Positions 10,758 through 23,102 of a DNA stretch of 64,000 nt are shown piece after piece (position 1 is the first letter of the stretch; the number at the start of each line of letters is the position of its first letter). The DNA is from Mercurialis annua (lineage: Eukaryota > Streptophyta > Magnoliopsida > Malpighiales > Euphorbiaceae). The notes below the pieces were generated by a model, which was not told where the DNA came from, did no database searches, and saw nothing but the letters and a program-made list of their open reading frames with translations. The stretch lies in NCBI RefSeq assembly GCF_937616625.2, contig NC_065573.1, forward strand, positions 20,599,001-20,663,000, written 5' to 3'. The position numbers were made by a program, and so were the translations under genes.

Positions 10758-13700
10758 CTACTCAATCTCTCGAAATCTCCTATCCCATTCTCGGGCCTCA
10801 ACATCTTGCTCAATCATGTCTCTGTCAGTAGAATACACGATTCGGTCCTGTCCTATAACTGTTTTTTGGGCCATATCCCGAGCACTCAGAAGCTGAACAG
10901 GAAAATACAACAGACAGATCATATATCTCCTGATGAAGTTTAAAGAAGCCAAACAAAAGAATCACCAAGGAAAATTCTGTATATATAATGTGCAACTTGA
11001 AGAGACAATACAAGGTCCTTCAAGAACATATTTTAACTAAAAGATATCATTATCATTACAACAAGTGGTGATGATATTCAAGGATAATCTTAAATATCAA
11101 ATAATCACAAGAAAAATTCTTAAATAAAGCTTGCCTAAGGTTTTCCACGCTAAACTACTCGGCCTTTCAGCCACAGGTAATTTCCCAACAGAAATTTAAA
11201 CCACCAAGAAGCAAGTCTGCTGAGCTTTCTATAAGAACTTGCAAACTAGTCACTAAGAAAGCACCAAATTTTTCATTTTGTATGATGTGTTGTAAGAAAT
11301 CTAGAACCCAATAATATACTTACTGGGAAATATACGATACATAACTAGGAATTATATTAAATCACCTTACGAGAATTAGAAATTTTATTTTTTAAAATAA
11401 TAACTTGTTGAACTACTAAATAAAGCATCGACTTTGAGTTTGGGACAGTATCAACAATCGCATAATGGAGACCCATAACATAGAATAAAAAGTTAGATGA
11501 CTACCTTTCGCTTTAGTAAAGGATCAGGCAGTTCAAGTCTTTGAGCAAATTGTTTCCTTGCCAGATTTCTCTTCTCTATCTCAGCATTCCTCTGACGGAC
11601 AAGGAACCAGCGGATCAAAGGAATAGCAAAGAAAGAACCAGCATATACCTGCAAAAAAATGTCATCTCAGTCAATTAGACAAAAGCATAGGAAATGCGAA
11701 AAAACTGAGACTGTCAATCATCTAAAAGTTCAACCAATTAATAAGCATAGATGAGCACTCAAGCAAGCAGATTTATAAAATCATCAGTACAACATTGTTT
11801 ATTTTCAATGGAACTTCAGAATCAGTTAGCAAGGGACCAAAAAGAGAAACGCAAAAGACAATTTCAAATTTTCAGTATCAAGACAACTGAGTTTAAAATC
11901 TTTATAGTATCCAACAAGTAGAATCAATATGGAAATTGATTTCTGGAATAATGAAAAGCAATAATGAAAAACACGTCCACTCCACTGTGGCTTATGAAGA
12001 ACAATTCTTAACAGATCATGCATTGGTAAATAGGGAGCAAGATAAAATGAGTAGGTAAATTAATCACTATAAGAACTTTCTATTGATCTACATAAGACTA
12101 GTAATCAGTTCGACAGAAAAGCCAGGCACAGTGTCAGTGCCTACATATTATCTAAGAAAATATACACTCCAAGAGAATCATATAAGAAAATAGAAGTCCG
12201 TTTATTCAATGTGGAAGCTAAAGATAAAACCACACCTGAAGTATAGGAAATATGCCAGACACAAAATTGATTAGCCCAAATTGCGTAACAGTAACTTCCC
12301 TTCAGATCAAGGTAGAGCTAGATATATCAGATATAAGTAGAAGATAGGAGAACTCAAATACAACATCAGTATCAAAAGAATCATACTTTAACATGACTCC
12401 AAGAACAATGATACCGAAGAGGTTGATTCCGCCCAATCCAATGACCATTGCTCTCTCTGATGCACCAGTTTTACTGCAAAACATAAACCATTTAGAATTT
12501 AGGGATCGACTTCGGAAGAAGTTTACCAAACCAAGTTTAAATGCATAAACAGGCAAATAAGAACCTGAATTGCCATTTGCTCTCAATAAAGAACCTCTCA
12601 AACCCTCCAACCCAATCTGCCCATCTTCTACCCACATTTTCCTTCTTCTGACTCCTCTGGGAAGAAGCTGTACGCTGAAGTGAAGGAAATCGATAAAGAA
12701 TGTTGCCCTGCATGATAACAATTTGCTAAAACTGTAAGGGGAATCTTTGCATCTAGGATACCACAATGAATAAACAACCCTTCTTTGGAGGATGACAGAT
12801 TCTTAGAACACATATCCATGCTATACATACATCTAAGATGATAATTCTAGTTTCTGGCATATTCATAAATTGCAAACAGAGAAAATCTAAAGACCACAAT
12901 TGACAGCCTTGATCAACATCAACTGCATTATTTTTCATACCTCTTCATCAATCTCTGGCTGACCATCAAAGCGTAGAAGAACTGGCAAGATGTATGATTC
13001 ATCATTCTGAAACGAAGAAGAAACATTCAGATGTATAGCCCAACAAGAAGAAAGCACGTGATGATGCAGGATAGAGAATAACAGAGTACACCTTCAACAG
13101 ATTATAAGACGTTCAGCAAATGTTATAAGCTGAAGCAAAAATATCAGATGTGCATTGAGCATGAGAATTCTAATCACAAAAGAACAATAAACATTTAATA
13201 CATGGTCCGAATTGCAATATAATCTAAAAAGAAGATCAAAGTTGAGAGAGTAAAAGCTAAGAACTAATTTACATACAGCCTCTTGCATAAAAAGATCTAA
13301 TTTCACCTGATAATAGCATATCACATACACAAAATTGGAGAGCATCTAAACTATGGATGTTAACTTGACAAACTAAAACAATAAACTACATATTAAAGAC
13401 AAGTCAAATAGCATTTTCAAAAACAGAGGGGAAAATAATACCACAGTTTTATCAGAAGTTTGTAAATCAAGAAATGGTGCAAGTTCTTCAGCCGTGACGA
13501 CACCACCATTAGAGGAAATGTATTGTCCAATCTGCAAATGCATCACAAAAAATAATATTGGACAACTTGAATTGTTGTCAGCATTTCTACCGACAGTAAA
13601 AGCTAACAATTCCTAACATCATGATTTTAGCACCAAATTTTTCAAACAAATGTAACTATCATGATACCGTCAATCACAAGCCATAGATGGCACAAAATCC

Positions 13701-16396
13701 TTTTCATGTGTTCGTCGGTGCATGATTATACTTACAATAGCTACTATAACATCTCCTTATCCACATCAACCTTCTTGTTCCCTATTAATCTGAATATCAG
13801 CTGCAAAACTAGGTGAAAATGATAGATAGCAGTGACTCAGCAGCTATTAACTTACTCTTTTGCGATCTATTTATAATAGCAGTTGAGTCAATTATCACTA
13901 AATTATATGGTTAAGTGATTCACTACTAAAAGGGTTTTCTGACACTCAAGTTGGATGGTCAAACTAATAAGCTGAATAGTTAAAAAGTTTAGGGAATAGA
14001 GTTGAAACTGAAAAACGAAGTTCGAAGTTGACAAACTTTATCAAAAATTGAAAACATGCAACTATAATAAAATAGAAAGATAAAAGAATTGAGTGTCAGA
14101 AAATGCAAACAATGAACTGAAACAAAATGTTAAAAGCAACGGACCACTGAATTCAGTGCTGAAGTATTACCAACTTCCACCTCTCTTCTTCAATTCCTTG
14201 ATTAGGATCACCATCTCCAAAGACAAATGAGAAGACCTACGCAGCCAATTAAATAACTGATTTTCTTTTCAAATGTCAAAATAGACAGTATAAAGAATTG
14301 CACATGGTTCACAACTCAAGCTTACAGATTCAATGAAGTTCATCCTGTCATCATCTTTGTTAATCTGTCGCCTCTTATAGTAATATGGATCCCAGTACCT
14401 GACATAAAAATATTCAGCTAAAATTTCTCTAAATTACAATTTCCCAGTAGTTGGAAGATTAGAGACTTACAAACAAAAAAGCAAGTGTACCATTCTCAAT
14501 ATTTAATGACAGCATCAAACTCAAACTAAAAATGTTCTCTAAACTTTGACAAAGCAAAACATGCATCTGTACAATATCAATGAACAAAGGGTCAACGCGC
14601 CCCCTGAACTTGTGACACGGGGTCATCTAGCCCAATTTATACTTTTTTGAGCAACTAACCCCAAAACTCTTCATTTTTGGGTCAAATAACCCCATAATTT
14701 ATATTTTTATTTTAAAAAACAGATTTAGGATAATTTTATCGTAACAATTAGGGAAGAATCTAATTACTTTTTTACATCCCTCACCTCCGATTTGTATTTT
14801 ACGCATTTTAAAATACAATTATGGGGTTACTTGACCCGAAAATGAAAAGTTTTGGGGTTATTTGCTCAAAAAAGTATAAATTGGGTTAGATGACCCTGTG
14901 ACATAAGTTTAGGGGGCGCGTTGACCCTTTGTTTACCGAACCAAATTTTCACAATTTCCAAAAGAAAGCTTCTAAAAGTACAGAACTTCACAGAGCATAC
15001 CTATGCATGAATATCTAGAAGAAGAATACCAAAAACCATCAACGTAGTGTGAATAAATGATTCAACCTCTTAAAAGGCCAAAGCAGATTCTAGCTTCACA
15101 TTATATATGTGAAAGCTGCAAATGTTAATTGCTTTCAAGCAGGCCTTATAGCAGCAAATGGAGCATGCATCATGACCATCAAAATGAATGATTGCGTGCA
15201 ACAAATAGACTCTAAACATAAGCAGACCGTGAATAGGCAACATATCACATACTAAAAAAAAATTAATCTGAAGATATTTACATCTAAAGAAAGAGTGCTA
15301 GAATGAAGGAAGAAGAGAATTGATTGTTAAACACCAACTGACATCCAATTAAATTTTAAACCCAACACAATCGGAAAACAGTCATGACAGAACTACATCA
15401 GTGCAGAAACCATACCAAAACAGATCAGCAGGATTAAAATAGAAGGACATTCCTGAACCATATGATCTGCCTCCACGTCTTCCACGATTGTCCTCCTCAC
15501 TGTTACCAAATGTTTTACTGTTATTATGTTCTTTCTCACAAAGACTTGTTAACTATAATAGCAATCTTTTATGTTATATTTGATATAGGAAAAAAAATAA
15601 AGCAATTCAAGAGCCATAATTGTCAATTACCTTCTACTTGATAGAAGGGTGATTATGGTTGTGTAAACCAGAACTATGGAGGCAACTAATGCAGTGCCAA
15701 AAGAAACTCTAATAAGATATTCTCCAGTGGTCTGTTATAGACAGTGGTAACAATATTATACATTGAGCACACTAAATGAAATACCAAAACAAGCACAGCA
15801 TTTCTATACCTTTGCCTTATCAACCAAAGGTTCAATTTTCATCCTAAATGACTTCGCTGCAAGCTTTGAGCGGTAGTCTTTAGGGAAAACATAAAGCACA
15901 TCACCTTCATCCGAAACCTGTTGAGACCATCTTAAAAACAATGTATTCATGAAATCAAGAACCTCAAAAAGATCTAGAAAAATAAGGGAAAAAATAACGG
16001 ATAAATTGTTCTTAAATTCTACAAATGACAGCTTATAAAATCAATGTGTTAGCTACCAAACAGTAGACCATAAATCTAATGAGCGAAAAACAGAATAACA
16101 ACTATTCTTTTTCCAAATATATATTACTTCACAGTGATTAGAGTACCATAAATACTTGCCAGGAATATTCAATTTCTTCTTTGAATTTGAAGTACCGAAA
16201 ATCCAACATATTGCTAGAAGTTACCAAATTACAATGCTTAAGAAACAACCAAAACTTGTGCAATAACATCTATGTTTGTACCATTGCCATGCGCATAGTT
16301 ATTAAATGCGAAAGGCGACCCGAGGCGACAAGGGTCAAAAAGCCTGAGGCGCAAGGCGTGGGGCGAGGCGAAAGCCTTTTGGAGAAAAGGCGAATA

Positions 16397-16453
<57 letters not shown>

Positions 16454-18413
16454 GTAAACCCTATGCATTTTAAAAAAAAAATCAAATATAATTCAAAAGT
16501 TCAAAAGTACTAATCAAATTATTAAAGTCTAAGTTAAAAGATAACTAATTATCAATGCAATAATGGCTTTGAAGAAGAAAGGACCCGTTGAAGAAGAAAA
16601 GAGAGTCTTTGCGTGAAGAAGAAGAGTTGGAATATGTATCGTTGTGTTTCTAATTTTGTTAATCTAGTATTATACTTATACTAGGTTAAAATATTAGAAA
16701 AATAGGTTAAAAAGGTGGCCCAACAGCTTTTTTAAATGTGTTTAGGGCTTAATTACACTTAAAAAGCCCATAAAAACAGATTAGCATTTAATTTTTTTAG
16801 AAAAAAAACACTAAACAGCCCTGAAATCACAGAGGCGAGCGCCTCTGGCCTCTCGCCTCCCAACTGAGGCGACAAAGGCGGTCGCCTTTGTGACATCGCC
16901 CGCCTTTGGCCATGTGAGGCGACTCAGCCCTCGCCTGAGTCGCCTCTCGCCTGAGGCACGCCTGAGGCGCGCCTTTAATAACTATGGCCATGCGTCTATA
17001 TTGAAGTGACAAATAACAAATATTATGGAAATCTGTAAAACACGGGATATGCAACTTCACCTAAAAGCCTACACTATGGTCAAGGGCAGGCTAGAATTTC
17101 AGTTACGAATAAGACCAACTATGGAAGACACACTCAAGACATTAGGTAAAGAGATCCATTCTCCTCTAAATTCCTACCCTCTTGCTACTATATGTATACA
17201 TCGGATGCCTTTAGCTTATAAGTCGGCATGCCAACAACTCTAGCACCCTATATTGCAAGGAAACAAAAATGTTGAAACGAGAAAAACTGAAATGGAAAAC
17301 AGAAAAATGATAAGTTTTATAAGAATAAGTTATAAATAAAAAGTTTTGGAGTTTCATAAACATTTCCAAAAACATAAATGAAACTCCGATAAAAAAATAT
17401 AGTCGGCACCTCTCAAACAGCCTCTCCTCTCTCTTGGCATAACCCAATTTCTCAGTAAATAATCTGTTAACCTTAATCATAAGGCAATAGCATACAAACT
17501 CAATTTGTAAATCAACTTCCAAATCTCAACTATCTGTTAATTTGAATTAGCTTCTACAGGTTACATAACAAGACGCCAGAAAAAGCTAATTGCAATGTTA
17601 AATGCACTGAAATGAAAGCATCTTTTGCCCATAATATTTCAAGATTCTATACGTTTTAGGCCTGGTTTCAAAGAATCATGTGCAAGAATTGAAATTAACT
17701 GAATTCGTGCAAAACAATATCAATTGTGATATAATTGCGTTTCTTTAGAGATACCATGTTTGTTTCTTTTCCCTTGTTTGATATATATCCAATCTAAGCA
17801 TTCAGTGCATATAATATAAATGATGAAATGAAATCTTCTAAGATTTGAACATAGCAAATATATGCTTCGGACGCGTGAAATTATACTAAACAGAATGGAC
17901 ACTTTAGTTGAATTCTAGAGTCTAGCTTGTTGAGCTATCCAAACTTTGTACATTTTCAATGAACAAACTTAATTCTAACAAAGATTAACACCTAATTAAA
18001 CCAGTAAAATTAGCTCAAAACAAATAACAGAAAGGAAATACCTCCAAAAAGCCATTAGTATCAGAAGCAAGAGCTTGAAGAGCTTTCTGAACTTGGTTTA
18101 AAGTAAGACCAGCCTTACTAGCCACATCACCAATGGTCACTCTGCCTCCAAATGCATCAACAGCTTCCATTGCACGCTTCCTAACATCAGCAGGCAATTT
18201 ATCGGTCTCTACTAAACCTCCTGGAGGCCTAATTACTTCACTGCTTGCCCTAACCTTAACCCTAACCCTAACCCTAGAATTTGAAAATTTAGGGGGGAAT
18301 GGAAGAGATTGAAATCTTGTGGTGAAAGAAGAATCGGGGGGTTTTAGTCGAGATGAAAGGGAAATTAACCGTGATTTGGGAGATAGTGTGAAGCATGTGG
18401 AAATTGATGCCAT
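10758..18413 (-). CDS. Chloroplast membrane protein, At5g03900 family (function unknown)
   Basis: Thirteen exons on the minus strand: 18413-18042, 15917-15810, 15731-15631, 15499-15416, 14398-14326, 14236-14171, 13531-13442, 13006-12941, 12707-12565, 12473-12387, 12299-12236, 11648-11505 and 10892-10758. All are GT-AG with consistent phase, giving about 510 residues. The Ser-rich N-terminus is a likely transit peptide. Residues about 80-155 look winged-helix-like (AFGGRVTIGDVASKAGLTLN), and a second such segment is IGQYISSNGGVVTAEELAPF. Hydrophobic segments include YLIRVSFGTALVASIVLVYT, AMVIGLGGINLFGIIVLGVM and FGLINFVSGIFPILQ. The C-terminus is charged. Arabidopsis At5g03900 is catalogued under iron-sulphur cluster biosynthesis, but I see no CxC or scaffold Cys motif. 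Intron 1 (2.1 kb) and intron 4 carry transposons. Confidence 0.85.
14582..14933. mobile_element. MITE with about 77-bp TIRs in intron 4 of the At5g03900-like gene
   Basis: The left arm begins GAACAAAGGGTCAACGCGCC. The right arm is its near-perfect reverse complement, ending GGCGCGTTGACCCTTTGTT. The arms extend through the motif AGCCCAATTTATACTTTTTT, and the core has no ORF. The terminal GAACAAAGGRTCA is shared with the larger element at 46056-47245. No clear target duplication was found. Confidence 0.75.
16294..16986. mobile_element. hAT-type non-autonomous element in intron 1 of the At5g03900-like gene
   Basis: The terminal inverted repeat CATAGTTATTAAA is present at both ends. It is flanked by a perfect 8-bp direct repeat GCCATGCG (16286-16293 and 16987-16994), the duplication size of hAT elements. 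The sub-terminal arms are packed with GGCG/CGCC motifs (AGGCGCGCCT, GCCTGAGGCG) that could fold extensively. The core contains a long AT microsatellite and AT-rich filler. There is no transposase ORF; translations across it are low complexity. The 693-bp length fits a non-autonomous derivative. Confidence 0.85.
16399..16451. repeat. (AT)n microsatellite
   Basis: About 25 uninterrupted AT dinucleotides inside the hAT-type element. Likely polymorphic. Confidence 0.95.
18248..18275. repeat. Telomere-like CCCTAA repeats inside a coding exon
   Basis: Tandem CCCTAA-type hexamers with one variant (CCTTAA) lie in exon 1 of the At5g03900-like gene. Read on the coding strand they encode the RVRVRVKVRA segment of the transit-peptide region. 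The unit is six bases, not the seven-base TTTAGGG usual at plant telomeres. Confidence 0.85.
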
Positions 18414-19079
18414 GATTTAATGTCTTGTTAATTGGTTTTAAGAAGAATTAAAAGGATTAGCCATAAATAGTAATGATAATGAAATTGAGAGTTGTTTCTG
18501 GAAAAGAAGAAGAATCAGTAATGGAGTTGAGTGGCTTAGAAAGTGTCGAGTGGCTCACAAATTTGGAATTGAACAAATTGTAGTACTAGTGTCTCAACTT
18601 TTTGAATTTTGCCAAATTGGTAAGAATTTTTCAACCCATTGATTCAAGAGCTAATTAGCTAATTACCTAAATTAAAAAAATATTAGCATTTATTAATTCT
18701 AAAATCCTAACTTGATTTATATACCCCAGTGTGTCAGCCATTTACTTTTGTACTCTGCTACTTTATTTTTTATATTCCACTTATATCTAATATATTTTAT
18801 TCAGAATTTCTTCTTTTTCTTCAACTCATTTAAAGAGAAAAAAACAACAACGATTCAATAATTAAATTTAAAATCTTCAGCTCATAACAATTCAACAAAT
18901 TGATTTCTCTGATACTATTATTACTTTCTAAAAATTTATTGTGTTTGATCCGCTCGAATTTTTAATTCGTAATCAAATCGCTTCAAATTTCACTTCGAAT
19001 TCAAATCCAACGATTATAACTTTCTCCAAAAACAAAGAATACTGTAAATTATTAATTTATTTGTTCTCATTAAAAATCT
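18414..19079. other. Upstream region of the At5g03900-like gene
   Basis: AT-rich sequence 5' of the minus-strand gene, presumably its promoter. No element or further ORF stands out. Confidence 0.5.
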
Positions 19080-19620
19080 ATTAAAAACGGTTTCAAGTAC
19101 AGTTTCAAATGCAGTTTCAAACCGTTTACAAAGGTCTCAAACAAACTAAAATAGTTTCTAAAAAACACTTTCAACCAGTCTAAAAATAACAGTTGCAAAC
19201 CGTTTACAAAGATTTCGAACAGTATAAAACAGTTTCAAACTGTTTACAAAGGTTTTAAACAATTTAAAACAGTTTCTAAAAAAACATTTTCAAACAGTCT
19301 AAAAAACAGTTTCAAACCGTTTACAAAGGTCTCAAACGGTCTAAAACAATTTCTAAAAAATACTTTTAAACGGTCTAAAAAATAACAGTTTCAAACGGTT
19401 TACAAAAATTTCGAACAGTATAAAACAGTTTTAAACCGTTTACAAAGGTCTCAAATAGTCTAAAACAGTTTCTAAAAAACACTTTCAAACAATCCAAAAA
19501 ATAATAGTTTCGAACAGTATAAAACAGTTTCAAACTGTTTACAAAGATTTCGAACAGTATAAAACAGTTTTGAAAAAACAGTTTCAAACGATTTCTAAAA
19601 CTAATTAAAAACGTTTGAAA
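19080..19620. repeat. Degenerate tandem repeat array (CAGTTTCAAACCGTTTACAA)
   Basis: Alternating modules recur at least six times: CAGTTTCAAACCGTTTACAA, then AAGGTCTCAAACRGTCTAAA or AAGATTTCGAACAGTATAAA, then CAGTTTCTAAAAAACACTTT. The array shows point differences and unit loss. The minus-strand ORF across it (19375-19587) is just the repeat in translation. Confidence 0.85.
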
Positions 19621-19911
19621 ACCAGGTCAAAACATCATAAGAAAATGATGATTTAAAAAAAAGTTAAATAAAATTCCAGAAAATGATACTATAATAATTT
19701 AAAATAACATAAAAAGAAGAAGAAGGAGAAGAAGAAGAAGAAGTTTCTCATCTAGTATCTATCATATTATCTCTTAAATTCTTTAGCAATAACAAACTTT
19801 TTCATCTAAGTGAAACTCGATTTTTATTTAAATTTTTTTGTCTTACAATTCAGTTATATAATGTGGAAAAGAGAAAAAAAAGAAAAAAATAGTTGCTGAG
19901 AAAACTAAAAA

Positions 19912-19965
19912 AAGAAGAAGAAGAAGAAGAAGAAGAAGAAGAAGAAGAAGAAGAAGAAGAAGAAG
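19912..19965. repeat. (GAA)n microsatellite in a purine-rich tract
   Basis: About 18 GAA triplets sit in a longer purine-only region (19912-20045), with a shorter GAA run at 19715-19743. Such tracts can form triplex DNA. The Phe/Leu-rich minus-strand ORF here is low complexity. Confidence 0.95.
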
Positions 19966-20180
19966 GAAAAGGAGGAAGAGAGAGAAAAAGAAAAGAAAAA
20001 AACGAACAAGAAAAAAAGGAGAGAGAGAAAAAAGGAAAAAAAATGAGATGTGTATGTATTTAAAATAAGGGGAATAAAAATGCAAATAAGTTATCTTACT
20101 AATTGAGACTACAACTAAAAACAATAAAAAATAGAGTAAAAAAATAAATATTTGAAATTGAGGTATTGAAAAAAAAAATA

Positions 20181-20275
20181 CTCCCACCGTCCCTCCATTT
20201 TGGAACTTTTATCAAAATCTATAAAAAAATGGGCTTAATATCTCCCACCGTCCCTCCATTTTGGAACTTTTATCA
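20181..20275. mobile_element. Duplicated Stowaway-like element end
   Basis: CTCCCACCGTCCCTCCATTT occurs at 20181 and again at 20242, followed both times by TGGAACTTTTATCA. This is the terminal sequence type of Stowaway-like MITEs (CTCCCTCCGTCCC). The 61-bp direct repeat suggests a terminal duplication or an insertion beside an older copy. Confidence 0.55.
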
Positions 20276-23102
20276 CGACCGTCTTTAACTTGCAATTTCG
20301 CCTATAAACTCCTTGAATTTTGATTTTAGAAGTCAATAAACTATTTTTGTCTAACTTTTAGTCGATATCATTAAAATAGGGTGATGTGGCACCTAAAAAC
20401 AATTAACATGTAATCAAAATGCTCTAATATTTTAAAATATCCAAAATGCCATTAACATATAAAAAGTAAATCTTAAATCTAATAATCTACAATTGTCGTC
20501 ACCCTAACCTCGGTAGTCGCCGCCCTTCCCCACTCTAGCCTCCATAATTGAATTTTTTCGTTTGATACAAATATAGATGACGAATTGACTCATCCTCAGA
20601 CTGTAGAGGGTGGCATGGCTGGAGAGGAGGAAAGCAACAACGACGGCATGAGTGGAGGAGGCGATGGCGGTTGGCATTATAGGTGGCGGCAGTAGTAAGT
20701 TTCTTCTAAAAATTTATTTCGGTATTCATAAGCTTCTTTTTCTTCTTCTTCTTCTTCTGATAATTTGTTTAGTTCGAAACTAAAATCACAAGGCGTATTT
20801 AAATTAAAATTTATTAAAGCATTCTTCATTATTTAAACATTGATTTGTTTGAAGATTCAAACAAAATAACATTTTTTGTTATTTTAACACAGATTTTATA
20901 TATTCATAAATAATTCATAACTTAAAAAAAATCTTCTTTATTTCAATTTTTTTAGGAAGCACTACATCTAACTTCTTCTTTGTTGTGTTTTACTGGTTTC
21001 AACTCTTTTATTATTATCATTGGTCGTTTGTTATAATTTTTTATCGAATAAATATTTTTGTAAAAGATTCGAAATGTTGAAAAATCATGTGAAGGTGGTG
21101 ATTTTATATATAATTAACCCTTATTTTTATGTCATGTACCGTCATTTAATTTTGGAGTAGTGCTTTGGGTTTTATTTAATTAGCCCTTCAATATTTGTTT
21201 TATTGATCTTAGAATAGGCAAATGGCTTTGTAAATCTTAATTGTTTCTATTGTCATTTACTGTTTTTACTTTTTAGTTGGACACCTTTTTTTTACTTTCA
21301 AATAGCTAGCCACATGATAGCACGTGAAACCTATTTAGTATATAAATAGAAGAATGGTGGGAGTTCCAACATATCCTAGCCGATGCTCTCATGCAAAATG
21401 GCGCCAATTGAAAAAACACAAAAAACTACCCTTATATATTAAAGAACCAGTTAAAAGAACATTTAATGAAAAACAAAAAAGAAAATTGATGTTGTTATTG
21501 GCCAGAGCTTTCTAGCTGGATCCTCTCCCTACATTCAGAGCTGAAACACTCATGTCCATTTCCGGATCCACCGGATCTCACATGCAATCACCACATAGTT
21601 ATTAAGATACCGTTTAATCCGTATTTATTTGATAAAAAAAGGCATAACCTGAACAGCTACCTGTTTTCAAATTGAAGGTGTCAACTTGCGTGGTCCAGTT
21701 CAACAGAAATCTGTTGAATGTCATGTCATCAACTCAATAAGTTCTTAAGTATTTTCAAAAGGAAAAGAATTAATATTTAAAAACAATAGGTAACTCAAAA
21801 TTAATAAATGACTGCAACTGAAAGTCTACAAACTACGAGATTCATAATCAAAGGCTCAAGATTATATAGTCTGAACTTTATATCGGAATATTACCAGCAA
21901 AGGTTGTATGTGGTAAAGCAAAATTTCAGTATAGAAAACTTATCTTCTTGTTTGGTTTATTTTGTTGACATCTTTAGTGGTTTGCCGTCTTTCGTCGCTC
22001 TCTTTGTAGTGCTGACTAAAAGGTACATCCTGCAACCCGATCATCAAAACAAAATAAAATGGTTAGGTTATAAGTCATTTGCATTCATGGATACAAATAA
22101 AAGAAAGAACTATTGATGTAACAATGAATGATGTTGCTGTTTTATCTTGATGTCTGGTGTTTGTCTTTTTAAATTTTTGTATAAGAACATCTTCTACCTT
22201 TCACCCAAAAGAACAGCATAGTCAATGATCAAAATGTTAGTCAAATCAGATGAGTTATGGCTCATTTAGACACACGGAGAAGATTAAAATGTTGAAAAAA
22301 GTGTTATGCAGAATAAAAACATTGTGCATCACTTGACATAGTTTTAAATCCGGAAATATCGTAAACTTTTATAATTTTACAAGAAAGTATCATGACTTAG
22401 ATTTCAAAGGTGGTCAAAAATTTATAACATGGAGTTGTCGGGTGCATGCCAAAAAAAGGATGAACAATGAATGAAAGGAGTAGAAGAAGCAGACACAAAA
22501 CTGTTTGGATAGGAATAGAAGAAATAAACAAACAAAAAAGCTAACGATCAAAATAGAGGAGGTTAGTGATGACGCAAACTAAACTGTGAATAGAGGAGAT
22601 GAAAATCTAAAAGTTTACAGGATAACGAAATTCATACATGGCACGTGTAGAGATAGTTTATACAACTTCTTCTTTCGGTTGCTTCTGAGTCAATCAGAGT
22701 TGGTTTGAGACTTGATACTGGGTAAAGAGAATATTGTACATCTTTAAGTGATTTAGTTAAGAAGGGATTGACATAGTTTGGTTTGATGATGAGTGCTTCG
22801 ATGAGCGACACTTAATCATAGATATTTTTGGTGTGTAGCTTCTTCAAGAAGTAGTTTTATGTGTGCTCTTATCCATCGTTTTTTTGATACGTTGGCAGTT
22901 ACTGTTTGAATGTGCATCCAACTGTTTTACTTCTTCAGTGGCAACATGAGGACTAAGTATAATACTTTGTACTTCCTGTTTTTCCCCTGCATGCACCACT
23001 ATTTAAGTAAGCATATGATAAGGATAAGTAGTGCCTTTTGCTTCATTTGTCTCTTTCAAAAGGTAACTTTCATTTATACACATTTATAGCATGAGTAAAT
23101 AT
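20276..23102. other. Gene-poor AT-rich stretch
   Basis: No protein with recognisable features. The longest ORF (21808-22116, +) has no domain, compositional signature or splice context that I can support. The sequence near 21330-21370 contains GGTGGGAGTTCC, possibly a relic of the Stowaway-like family. Confidence 0.45.

Noticed and set aside
16181..16513. ORFs containing Ile-Tyr repeats
   Set aside because: They translate the (AT)n microsatellite in a hAT-type element.
19843..20187. Phe/Leu-rich ORF that looks like a membrane protein
   Set aside because: It is the complement of a GAA/purine tract.
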